Shown piece by piece: positions 46,990 through 57,537 of a stretch of DNA of 64,000 nucleotides. The notes under the pieces are model-generated. The model searched no databases and was not told where the DNA came from. It saw only the letters and a list, made by a program, of their open reading frames with translations. Made by a program: the position numbers and the translations under genes. Source of the DNA: Symsagittifera roscoffensis (Eukaryota > Xenacoelomorpha > Acoela > Convolutidae). Numbering within the stretch: the stretch's first letter is position 1; each line of letters starts with the position of its first letter. The stretch lies in the NCBI RefSeq assembly GCF_963678635.1, contig NC_087067.1, forward strand, positions 50,832,233 to 50,896,232, given 5' to 3'.

Positions 46990-48106
46990 AATCAAACACA
47001 TTTCCAAAATTGCTAACCAACCACCACCAAAACAGTCTTCACCGACATCCTCCCAAGAAAACCCAATCATACCTACCATTACCCAAAATCCCCAAACATT
47101 CACACGAATTTCTTTCCAAGATAACCCGTATACTTTTGAAGAACGACAGGCTCCCTTATCTGAACCGTTAGAACCAGTTCAGCGACAAGCATCCCTAAGT
47201 GAACCTACATATAATTTATACCCCACATTACCACAAGACTTAAATCGAAAAAGACATATTAGTCAAAATCAAAATACAGTTGAAGTCAAAAGACAAATTA
47301 TACATCCACGAAGAAATAGAAATTTTCAAACCCCCAGAGTTCATTTTGATATACCCCAATCACCAACATCAACTACTTCAGGAATTTCAAGTAATTCATT
47401 ACCAGAAACTCCCACACTCCTTTCACAACATAGCACCTCAAGTATACCCTCAGACTATCTAGGTTCAACCCCCACATCACAACAAATCCGAAAAAAAACC
47501 CTTTTAATCCCCCAGATACCAGAGAAAGACCACCATATTGGACAACACACTCATATACACAAGGTGAACCGAACTTGGTAAAAGATCCAATAGATATCTC
47601 TACTGACACAACAATATCATCGTTACCAGAAACATTATCACTCCCGTCAACACCATCATTAAGTCAAATCTCACCGACACTTTTTCCTTTAAATTTCCCA
47701 ACCTCGACGCTAGATATCGAGAACAATCCTCATCAAATATCCTTTTACGATTAGATTGGAACAGTTTCGTAGAACCTCCCCATTATTTGGACAACATCAA
47801 GAAAGTAACCGACTCAACAGCTGGGCACTCAATAGATTACAATATAGACAAGATATCCACGAAGATATTCGAGAACATAATATTTAGATACTTCAACAAA
47901 ATAGTCTCCAATTGAAATTTGAAATCACAAAAAAACTAAATAATATTGTTCAACATCCCTACCCATTAAATCCACCAAATATAACAGCTCAATCGCTACC
48001 ACCACCATTTAAAACAACTGAAGTAATATATAAATACGATAGATACACAAAAAAACACAATTGGATACATAACATTTTACAACCCATACTCCGGATTATC
48101 ATACAC
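46990..48106 (+). pseudogene. Pro/Ser/Thr-rich ORF upstream of env (copy B), broken
   Basis: Counterpart of 2372-3504. Several segments (STDTTISSLPETLSLPSTPS, and QHPYPLNPPNITAQSLPPP) match copy A. Multiple stops and shifts interrupt it. Confidence 0.45.
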
Positions 48107-50682
48107 ATGTATATTCTAAAAATATTAAAGTTTCAACACATCCTTTTTCTAATATTTTCCGACAAAAACACAAATCCTTCTCCTCGCACAGGACCCCAGG
48201 ATTTATTAGTAACACACTATGATTGTGAAGAAAACGAACAAAAAACACTACACAACTATGCAATAAATCAAGTATCACAATGCGAAACAGAACCACAAGC
48301 TATAGAAACTACAAATGTATTAGCAACATTGTACTCAAAAGCCCGAGCAACAACAGTCACAGGATATAATTTTACAGCAACCTTTTCCGAAAAGAAAGTA
48401 CATTGTTCACAAGTTTCCAGAGCAATATTGAAAGACTTTAACACCTAAATCCCGACGATTGCAAAAACGAATTACTCAGACTAAATCTAACAAGAAATAA
48501 AAACACAGACAGAAAAAAAGTAAATTTTCAAGTCTTTGCCGACTCTGTACATCAAGCAGAACTTGAACGATATCAAGGACATGTTAAATTAGACGAAAAA
48601 TACCCATGTAATGGCGCACACGGACGATTAACTTATGATATAAACGATAAACACTGGATACCACACATTGGAATAAATAATCCTTCAAACTGTAAAGCAG
48701 ACACAAGAAATAAAGGATATCAAGAAATAATGTTTTTTGATTGGAAAATACAACTTGAAAAATACAACTCAGACATAATTTAATTGATAACACTATGATC
48801 TATCAAGGAATAAGATTACCCTGCAAAAATGATCAAGGTTATTGTGATCCTACAACAAGGACCCAAGCAACAATTGTTTGGTTTCCCGAAGATACATGCA
48901 CAACATTTCAATTAGCAAAAATACACGCTCGAATGATAAAACTTCATGAAAATTTTTTATTGAATCAACCCCATACGAACAAGTGAAACCGTCTCAAAAA
49001 CAAAGCACTGATTTCAAAAACATTCATGATATCGAAAATAATTTAACACGCTTTCAAGTTTATCAAGAAAGAGAATTTGCATGTAAATATAGCAATCCAC
49101 TTTATAAAACACAATAGTCTGAAATACTTGTCGAATACGAAAAAAGTTTCGACATGACCACTGGAAAAATAAACATTTGACCCTTATGCCACAAGTCATC
49201 CTATTAACGAAGGAACATCATACGTCCCAGTTAACTTTTATAAAAGCAAAGGTCAACCTGGTGGAAAATTAAAACAATAAAACAGTAAAAGCACACGTTT
49301 AAAAGAACTGTCACTAATGAATAGCACCTACTTTGGTAATATTCATTATGATATCCACTTGGACATGAAATTAGACTACACAATTAGTAGAATCTTCCAA
49401 GAAATGTCACTTTCTGAATTAGAAACACTTCATCAACTAGGCGAATTAGAAAGAACACAAGTCTTACAATCACTCTTATTAGCAGTATTAAAAATACCCT
49501 ACGCAGGATATTTATTATCAGGAAACAGATCAAATTTTCTTGATTACGAAGGAAACTTTTTATAGTTTTATACTTGCACCAAAAAAGTCTCACCATTATA
49601 TGTTTTCGAAGATAAACGTTGTTATAAAAGAATCCCCATATTCTATAAAAATAAAGTACATTTTGTCGATACACTCTCAAGACGAATTTATTTTTGGGAT
49701 ACCGCAGTCCCATGTGAATCAGAAAATAGCCACAATGTCGTACAATTAAACCCTGATGAAGATAAATACTACTTACTTACACCGTATCCTACATTAATGC
49801 AACCACTAAAAAATTTTTCACTCGAAAGCATCGAGCTATTGCTCGTAACCCAAATACTGATTTACAATCAATTGGAATATACTCTAAATCTGATTAACAA
49901 CATCACATTAGAACACAACAATTTCAAGAATTACTAACACAAATGGACACAAGACAACGACAGTCAATCGACCAAAATTTAAGAAAACTTGCCGAAACCG
50001 CAGGATTTGCAGACATTTATACACAAGACTACAGCGGATATTTTAAAGATATCAAAGATTACATATAATTCAACGGTGAAAAATATAGACCACAGGATAT
50101 TTCACCCATAAATATTTTCAGTTTTGTAACCTTAAAAAACAAAATTCTTGCCTTTTAGGATGGCCCTATTACATCCTAGAAAAATTAACCATCTTATATG
50201 CCATGTTTAATTTTATAGGATTTCTTTTCTCACTCTTAAAAGGAATCTATAACACATGCGCTATACACACACAAGTAAAACGCCAAGCAAGTGTTGCACG
50301 TATACTATTTGCAGGATTTTTTGGAATTTTCTCATCATCAATCAATAAAATACTTCTAGATGCACAAATAATAGAATATAATACAAAAATATCCACAAGA
50401 CCAAACACATATAACGAAGAACATAATCATGTAGATACAACACCTACAGCACCACAGATACCACCTCTACCACAAAATCATCCATTATCATTAGTTCCCC
50501 GAAATTTTCGAAGCCTAGCAATCACAAATAATCCGAACTCTCGACCAAATACAACACAAAGTCCCATTCAGCACATAATGACAAATCTTTCACAAAATGA
50601 TAATACATATAAACAAATTATTGAACAACCCCATACCACCACTTTTCAGTCTCAAAATAATCATTTTTATAGCCCACGATGA
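48107..50682 (+). pseudogene. env: Env-like glycoprotein (copy B), broken
   Basis: ATG 48107 begins a hydrophobic leader (MYILKILKFQHILFLIF). Open pieces lie at 48107-48448, 48795-48986, 49317-49565 and 50203-50682, separated by shifts and stops. The cysteine pattern follows copy A. The last piece contains the membrane anchor (FNFIGFLFSLLKGIY), a second hydrophobic segment (ILFAGFFGIFSSS) and a ~100-residue Pro/Asn/Thr-rich tail that ends TGA at 50680-50682. This gives the env C-terminus that copy A lacks because of the window edge. Confidence 0.7.
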
Positions 50683-51845
50683 GCCGACAAATTGGATCCC
50701 TCCATCGCTCAAATTCCCTCCCAGCCAATCTCCAAACTCAAATCCCATTTATCCCACTTTTTGCTTTACCGCCACCCGATTTTCCAATTACTAAAATACC
50801 ATCAAGCACGAATTCTGATACTTACTCAGATGTTTCAGTTTTTCATACTATCTCACAATTTAATAACTCCAATGTAGAAACCCCCGACGAATTTGCAGAC
50901 TCCGAACCATCTCCCTCTACCCATACCCAGACCAACTTCTCAGTTTTTTCGCAACCCCCTTTTCGACCCATCCAGTCCAATCATCCAATCCCATCCCTTT
51001 CCACTCGTTCTTACGCTTCCTAAGTAACCCCAACCTATTCTCCATTTCATTCCGACAGATCACATAATAACTCCCCAGATACCATCCAAATTTCCGCAGA
51101 ACTCAACAATTTTATTACATTACAACAACAACTAATACATCCCCAAAGCCTCACAATACATCAACTATCATCCACAATAACATCATCAAATCCACCAACT
51201 CCTACACCCTCTTCAGCTTACACTCCATCATTAGCTCAGTCATCCACATCCACTGAAACACCTACCAGTACTAACCGAGCTTATCGCACTTTTAAACGAA
51301 AATTCCCAAATCACCCATTCCCAACCAAACCCGGAACAGCCCGAAAATACATCAACCACCCAGAACACACAAATACGAAATTTTTTTTAGAAATCACCCT
51401 AGCATCTTTTCCGCAATATACATTAAATACACCTACCATTGCTAACGAAACACGAAATTTTGTTGATGAGCACGTTTTAATGCCAACACTTCATCGGACA
51501 GCTTATTACAATTATACTAACCCCCTTTGTTTACCACTAACAAATACTACTGAAGACATAGAGAAAAACAAAAATACGTTATATAGACTCACCACATCAT
51601 TAAAACCTCGACAATTTACTTATGTTGGATATAAAAAATTATTAAAAACATTCACCGCACCCCGAGCTAACGATTTCTCAATAGAATACTACGATCATAA
51701 TATCATCCGCCCTAATCACGATCAATTTTTAGACGAAGATAGCTTTGCAAAGCCGCAACTAACCGAAATTTTTATTGAAAAACCATACGTATTTAATCTT
51801 AATATTTTTGATAAAAAGCTTGATCATATTATTTTAGAAGCTCTA
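50679..51845 (+). pseudogene. Accessory ORF downstream of env, exon 1 (copy B)
   Basis: ATG 50679 overlaps the env stop as ATGA. The frame runs to 51899 with only one stop, a TAA at 51021-51023. The first ~230 codons are Pro/Ser/Thr-rich and disordered. From about 51290 (RAYRTFKRKFPNHPF) the sequence becomes globular-looking (FFLEITLASFPQYTLNT, YVGYKKLLKTFTAPRAN). It has decayed far less than gag, pol and env of the same copy. A possible donor at 51846 (CTA/GTTGAT, phase 0) would connect to the exon at 51923. The donor is weak but the acceptor side is strong. No family is recognised. Confidence 0.45.
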
Positions 51846-51922
51846 GTTGATATACAAGCATATGAAAGCTTTATGATAAATTATAGTTATTTTCACTAAC
51901 CTTTCACTTTCTTTCACCACAG
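51846..51922 (+). other. Candidate 77-nt intron
   Basis: The 3' side has CACTAAC (51894-51900), a pyrimidine run CTTTCACTTTCTTTC and CACAG at 51922. The donor GTTGAT is weak. Splicing would join two frames in phase 0. Confidence 0.45.
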
Positions 51923-52408
51923 GAACGCGATTTGCACTGTTCACACGATATAATGTTACGCACTAAACAAACGCACACTTACACATATTATCGTTTTATA
52001 CAAAATCATTTTGCTTTACACACTCCATCAAGACAACCCCACCATCGTTTTCAGTTTCTTAACTCAAAATGCACGTCACCATTTTTTCTTAATTTTACAT
52101 ATTGCATTAAAAATACTAACCTCCACGGCATCCTCCCCAATTACGACCCAGTCACCCAAATGTATGTATTCTGTCCCATCTTGAAGACCTTCAATGATGA
52201 AGAATCAAGACCCTTCATTATCCCGCATGAATTTATAAAACCTATCGAAATACCCGTATTAGAAATTGTTCATAATATTAAATATAGTCATAAAATCTAT
52301 AACTTCATTCACAACACACCTTATGAGTTCGCAGTATGCACAGAAGAACTAAACACCATCACAGCACTTCAATTGCTTTGGCCACTGCTACAAACTAACG
52401 CATACTAG
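51923..52408 (+). CDS. Accessory ORF downstream of env, exon 2 (copy B)
   Basis: A frame open from the splice acceptor (GAA CGC GAT ...) to TAG at 52406-52408, about 161 codons, with no interruption. It is rich in His, Phe, Tyr and Ile (YYRFIQNHFALHTPSR, HDIMLRTK, RPFIIPHEFIKPIEIPVL) and looks globular. It has three Cys and no membrane helix or signal. No ATG initiates it, consistent with an internal exon. The unbroken state amid a ruined element suggests either recent acquisition, host origin or selection. Function unknown. Confidence 0.45.
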   Translation, partial: ERDLHCSHDIMLRTKQTHTYTYYRFIQNHFALHTPSRQPHHRFQFLNSKCTSPFFLNFTYCIKNTNLHGILPNYDPVTQMYVFCPILKTFNDEESRPFIIPHEFIKPIEIPVLEIVHNIKYSHKIYNFIHNTPYEFAVCTEELNTITALQLLWPLLQTNAY

Positions 52409-53250
52409 CCAAGTTACTAACAACATCAGACATGATTCGCGACATATTCCCCCACGGCTTTTTCCCAGACGACTAAGGTAAATTTGAATTAAAATACTTA
52501 CAACTAATAAATTCAAATTTGTACTAACCATTTCCTCTCAATATTTAATTTATTCTTTTAGTCTTCACATCACAATCATCTACACAAACAGAAAAAGACA
52601 AATAAAAATACAAACTTCTTAAATTATATTCAAACTCATTAATCTTTCGCACTAAATATTGTAGTAAAATTCATACCCAATGTTGTAATTTCTTTTATAA
52701 ATTATTTCCCCATGAAGCAGTAAAATTAAAATACGATGAACATTTATAATTTTAAACTTCCCCAAAAGTTTAAACACCATCACAGCACTTCAATTGCTTT
52801 GGCCACTGCTACAAACTAACGCATACACCATCACAGCACTTCAATTGCTTTGGCCACTGCTACAAACTAAAAATGTCATACGCATACTAGCCAAGTTACT
52901 AACAACATCAGACATGATTCGCGACATATTCCCCCACGGCTTTTTCCCAGACGACTAAGGTAAATTTGAATTAAAATACTTACAACTAATAAATTCAAAT
53001 TTGTACTAACCATTTCCTCTCAATATTTAATTTATTCTTTTAGTCTTCACATCACAATCATCTACACAAACAGAAAAAGACAAATAAAAATACAAATTTC
53101 TTAAATTATATTCAAACTCATTAATCTTTCGCACTAAATATTGTAGTAAAATTCATACCCAATGTTGTAATTTCTTTTATAAATTATTTCCCCATGAAGC
53201 AGTAAAATTAAAATACGATGAAAATTTATAATTTTAAACTTCCCCAAAAG
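52353..53250 (+). repeat. Local tandem duplication of exon 2 end and following intron
   Basis: CACCATCACAGCACTTCAAT to CTACAAACTAA occurs at about 52357, 52772 and 52827. The long part (GCATACTAGCCAAGTTACTA through the GTAAAT intron and CCCCATGAAGCAGT) occurs twice, at 52399-52730 and 52881-53220, with very few differences. Confidence 0.85.
52478..52561 (+). other. Candidate 84-nt spliceosomal intron
   Basis: Donor AAG/GTAAAT, branch point TACTAAC at 52522-52528, pyrimidine-rich tract and TTTTAG acceptor at 52561: a textbook intron. A duplicate is at 52960-53043. Confidence 0.65.
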
Positions 53251-54549
53251 CAGTAAAATTCAATTTCTATGCAATAAATTAATAAAATGAGAAAGCAGTA
53301 CTAACCTTTTCAATATTTTTATTCATTGGCACAAGAATTCTATCTAAACTCGCACAGCTCGCCCACGAAGAATTGTTTAAATAATGATTTTAAGTTTCAA
53401 GTTTTCACTTTTGACAACTCTAACAAGCGAAAACAAGTTTCAAACTTTCCTTTAACCCGGTTGGAAAGGAACTATATACTAAACAAAACTAACCAACGCA
53501 GTTTACTAAACACCACAAATCATAAAACAACAGCATGACTAAGAAAAGAAAACCAACAGTACCCAAACCGGATTAACCCAGCTTAAAACTGGATAATTTA
53601 TTCTTTTGAAGACTATTATAAAGTCTAAGAAAGAAATAATAAAACACAAAAAAGTCTTAAGACAAACCCAAACCAAAAACAATTTGATTTTTGAAAAAGG
53701 ACACAACCAAAGTAACATAAGAAAGACCAGAAAAAACCAACATAAAACGTTATCACATAACAGGACCTCTCAAAGAAACAGCATGAAATCACACTCCCAT
53801 TCCTGGCCTAACCCAACAGAGAAGGACGTCCTGAGCATGCTTATAGCCGGCCTAACCCACCGCGCTATACCCACGCTTTGTGACCACACTTCAATTTTTA
53901 GTAAGAGGTACTCAAGGGTGAGTAACTCTTCAAAATAAACGAACTAAAATAAAACGCTTTTGTGAAAACAACTAACTAAGATCATGACTAAAAACCAGAT
54001 TAACAAAAATTTATAAAATGTGAATCATAGTATGCAGTATATAGATCATACACAACAACAAAGACGAACATCCAAAGACTAGAAGATCCCATCACACTCG
54101 AACAAAAGAATGGCTAAACACAGCAGACATGCCGTCCACAATCACGACTCAAAGGATTTAGAGTACGACTTGACTTCGCAGAAAAAGACTTCATTGAAAT
54201 AGACCAAAGACCACCTCGATGCTCAAGTATACGTACAGATCCGAGTTTCAAGGCATCCCTTCCAAACACGATTCTCCCGGACGAGGCTGCACACAAAACA
54301 GTTCTCTACTAATACAGAAAAATCTGACATAGCAAACAATTTTGAAATCGGATTGATTTCATTGCAGATCACAATCGTTGTCGAACGACGTAATAACAAC
54401 TTCCTATCCCTGATTCCAGCGTCCTGGAACGTTCTTCTTTAAGAGGAACCGGATAAGAAAATGATGTTCGCCAAATACCAACGTTCATCATCCATCCTTC
54501 AATTGCAGAAAAAAAGATAAATATAAAAACTCTGTAAACCCCGGATGGG
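53251..54549. other. No recognisable gene
   Basis: Contains a further acceptor-like site (GTACTAACCTTTTC ... GCACAAG, 53303-53336) and Lys/Asn-rich frames at 53326-53538 and 53606-53938 that look like chance. The first may be the last exon of the intron-bearing unit, but nothing supports a product. Confidence 0.35.
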
Positions 54550-55819
54550 TGGAACCTGATCTAAACTACATTTTATTATTGGATAAATTAGATGTTTTAC
54601 CACTGTAAAATATTTAATATTAACCAATCATAATCCATCTAACTAACAACCCACTTATTTCTAATTGCTGAAATTACTTGTAATTTCAGCACCAGAGAGA
54701 TTTGAATTTAACTTAGAAATTAGTTACCTCTCCAAGAGAACTAAAGCAGTTGCAATAAGCCAGTATACTCTAGATCTATTGAGCCTAGCAGAGACTAGTT
54801 AAACACCCTGAGAGTAGTAGATATAAGAGTAAGATTAGGATCGGTATTAGACTAAGAAGTTGCACGAATCTATCCGACCGAAAATAAGATAGCGTGACGA
54901 GCAGACGGTGTACCCTATCCGAAATTACTCTATGAGTTAACCTTAGGGACCTAACTCATTAAGAATGATAGCAAACAACGAGCGAAGTATTAGGATAAGC
55001 AAGTTAGCGTGCTTCGAAAATCGGAGTTGCCTTATGGAAATTGGCCACATCAAAATCAAACCGCAGAAATCAGCAAACGACTCATATGAAAGGTGAGGAA
55101 AAAGCAAGCGTTAGCGACGCAAACGAGAAAAAAGAAGGGGCGAATTTTTGAGCTCGATATCGAATCGAAAACTGAAGACGAAGATGGAATGAGGGTTGCA
55201 AACTGGACCCTAAACGGTAGACCGAGAACGCTAGCTGAAGGTCAGCTGGTCAACACCTCTGTTGGCCCGAGCAGCGAAAGGTGACAAAACACGAAACGAA
55301 CAGCGCAACGAAAAACATAGAAGCGAACACACCGGTGAAGCTGAAAAGGACAACTTGACGTCCAAGGGAAATCGCGAATTGACAAAAAAAAACAGAAAAA
55401 AACGCAAAGAAGGCGCGACAAAACGAAAACAGTCCGTAAGAGCGCAGAGCGCGACAACAACCGCGAGAGCGTGTTCGCAGAACCTGCGGAGTTTCAATCA
55501 ATCGATGTGGGAACAGCGACACTGCCCACGGAAAAGAAAGAGCGAATCCAAAAACGATGGCTCGTATCCAACAGCTACTTGTCATCATTTGCTACTTGTC
55601 CATAATATACAACGGGTAGAGATCATAGATAAATCGAACTATAAAGCAAAACTAGAGAGAGAGAGTGAGAGAGAGAGAGAGAGAGATTTTTAGTTTTTAG
55701 TTTTAGTTCTTTTGTATCATAGCTGAAGGCGCTCAATTAGGAAGCATTATCTAAAGCGTAAATTTCATTTCATTGTACTTAGTAAACACGGGAATGGCAT
55801 AATGGTTAATGTACTTCAC
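54550..55819 (+). repeat. R4, LTR-type repeat, right end missing
   Basis: Starts TGGAACCTGATC, has the hairpin at 54666, the R-type centre (with ~55 bp absent from R1/R2 near 55195-55250) and a GA tract at 55653-55686. It stops after GTACTTCAC, lacking the final ~80-bp arm. It could be a solo LTR of element D or a recombined 3' LTR of copy B. Confidence 0.65.
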
Positions 55820-56355
55820 TACTGTTATTAAGATATTGCCAATTATCTGTCCAGTTCCGGCGCTACATAGCATTAGCAGGTAGTGAGTGGCCTTCGTTGC
55901 TGTCTGTCACCTTCGGTTGACCTCTAAAACGTTACCGTATCATACTTTGTGGAATTACTTTGTCCTTCAAATTTAAGTAGAGATTTACGTTTTTGCGAAA
56001 TGTTAGTGTCAGATAATTTTCAAACCCACCTATTTTCAGTTTTTGCAATACTTCATGTGATTAGATTGCAAGTTAATTAAATTTTATTCAAATTTTAGTT
56101 TTTTATATTAATTTTACATTAGAAATGGAAGTCTTGCAACCAACCGAGTTCTGGATAGTTATCTCCAAAATTGGAGTAAAATTTGAAGTGTTAAACTTGT
56201 ACAAATTATCCCGCACAACTTCGTAAATTCGACCATAAAGGGGAGCTCGTTTGAAATTGTGCAAAAGTTGACACAGTTTGGAATATGGAACGATTCTCAT
56301 AATGTTATCATTTATTAGGCACTAATAATTGTGAATTTTGACATGATTCATTCAG
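55820..56355 (+). other. Unique sequence, probably intron 1 end of the ANL gene
   Basis: No frame. Ends with CACTAATAA near 56321, then ATTCATTCAG, an acceptor at 56355. Confidence 0.4.
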
Positions 56356-56738
56356 CCACCTGTTTGCTGTCGGGCAGAGGGTGAAGTCGCAGTTACTCGA
56401 AGCCGGAGTTGGGACATTTGGGGGAAACAATAAGATAAAGAAGACGATAAATAAGAAGATTGAGAAGGATGAGACGAATGGCACGAATCAGACGAATGAG
56501 ACGAGAAAGACGAATGTGATGAACGGGAAGAAAAAGCGTGCGTCTGGTGGAAAAACAATCGTGCATATGGTTGGTGAGAACAGTCCGGAGTGGCTGGGGG
56601 TCCTCGTCGCCTCTCATCTCATGAGGGGGGAGTGGGTCTTCTCCGCCTCCCATCCCAGTTGCCCATGGCCAGAAATCAGCAGGAACCTGAGCTCAACATG
56701 TGCAACTGAACTCATACTAACCGACAATTGCTACCAAA
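56356..56738 (+). pseudogene. ANL-superfamily enzyme, second exon
   Basis: After the acceptor the frame reads HLFAVGQRVKSQLLEAGVG, then a Lys/Asn/Thr-rich insert, then KTIVHMVGENSPEWLGVLV and a region ending TELILTDN. This matches the N-terminal subdomain of acyl-CoA synthetases, 4-coumarate-CoA ligases and luciferases (TY..L......V...L...GV, ..NSPEW......, ...LI.TD). Such enzymes adenylate a carboxylate and pass it to CoA or oxygen. The single leading base completes the phase-2 codon of the exon at 21017/28112/34261. The likely 3' end is AAA/GTTAAG at 56739. The ~45-residue insert is encoded by GACGAATGAGACGAAT-like micro-repeats and is absent from typical family members. Confidence 0.65.
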
Positions 56739-57069
56739 GTTAAGTAATGTTCACCTTGATTTATTGGTTCCAATGATTGTAAAAACATGTAGTCCAAAAA
56801 ATTATTTGACAATTATTTCATGTAAATTTTCTTTAAAATCTATAAAATCTGCTAAAATTCAATTTAGTCTTTAAAAATGCTTTGGGTTTTCCGGCGCACG
56901 CTCCACCCTCAAAACTAGCCAATATTGTCGCCGCCGGCGCGTTGGAAAAAATTTAGTGTTGGTCAACTAAAAATGGATCGAAAAATAAAAACGAAAAAGC
57001 GTTTAAAAGGACACAAGTTTTGATTAATTTAGATAAAAATAATTAATGGATAATTAAGAACAGTTTTAG

Positions 57070-57201
57070 ATTGGGCAAAGAGGTAGACGACCCATTCCTT
57101 GCTCATGTCATAGTGACTCACTCCAGAGGAGCAGAGGGGGACTCTGACGTCATTCTCACTAGTGAAGGAAGAGAGCAAAAAGAGCAGCCAAAGTATGACA
57201 G
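57070..57201 (+). pseudogene. ANL-superfamily enzyme, third exon, left half, interrupted by element C
   Basis: After ACAGTTTTAG the frame reads LGKEVDDPFLAHVIVTHSRG and on to QPKYD, where element C begins. The frame resumes across the duplicated GACAG at 63253 and reaches the SSGTSG motif 17 codons later. The HVIV strand and its spacing to the motif fit the family. The phase at the 56738 junction does not match exactly (phase 1 against the required 2), so one exon boundary is misplaced or a small indel has occurred. Confidence 0.5.
57197..57201. other. Target-site duplication, left
   Basis: GACAG, repeated exactly at 63253-63257. Confidence 0.9.
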
Positions 57202-57537
57202 TGTCATGAGGCGACCTTCGGTACCTCATTATATTCTATTTACTTATGTATTGTCTTATCTAACTATATCTTAATTATTTACTTAGTGCAGTAAATTGAT
57301 TCAAGGACAAATCTCACCAGTTAAATCGTTTGTCACTTGAGATTCGGAAGCGGTGATTTGCGAAAGCCTTAAGTGTGAAATCTAGTCATAAAACATTATA
57401 CATTAAAACTATACATTCAATTCTGGATTCGATAATCATTTATTCGTTACTTTATTCTATCTATATATATATCCTATCTAATTCAATATCCGAATTTTAT
57501 AACATCTTTTTCCCTGCTCAAACTGAGGGAAATCTCA
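57202..57537 (+). repeat. Element C 5' LTR
   Basis: TGTCATGAGGCG ... GGGAAATCTCA, 336 bp. A TATA-like CTATATATATAT lies at 57471-57482. It contains no convincing polyadenylation signal. Confidence 0.95.

Larger units (their letters stand above)
36132..52440 (+). mobile_element. Env-bearing Ty3/gypsy element, copy B, decayed
   Basis: Same gene order as copy A in the opposite orientation, with dozens of stops and frameshifts, a ~380-bp in-frame deletion in gag and a deletion removing the RT YLDD motif. It extends beyond env into extra ORFs that copy A would have outside the window. The right boundary is uncertain. R4 at 54550 could be its 3' LTR, but R4 has the other central module. Confidence 0.88.

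Noticed and set aside
1..52440. Alternative genetic code (several TAA where the sister copy has CAA)
   Set aside because: Other stops replace Arg, Leu and Tyr codons and frameshifts are frequent, so ordinary decay explains them. Element C uses standard stops.
53606..53938. 110-codon ORF as a gene
   Set aside because: Lys/Asn/Thr-biased as expected from AT-rich DNA, no family pattern, no conserved copy.
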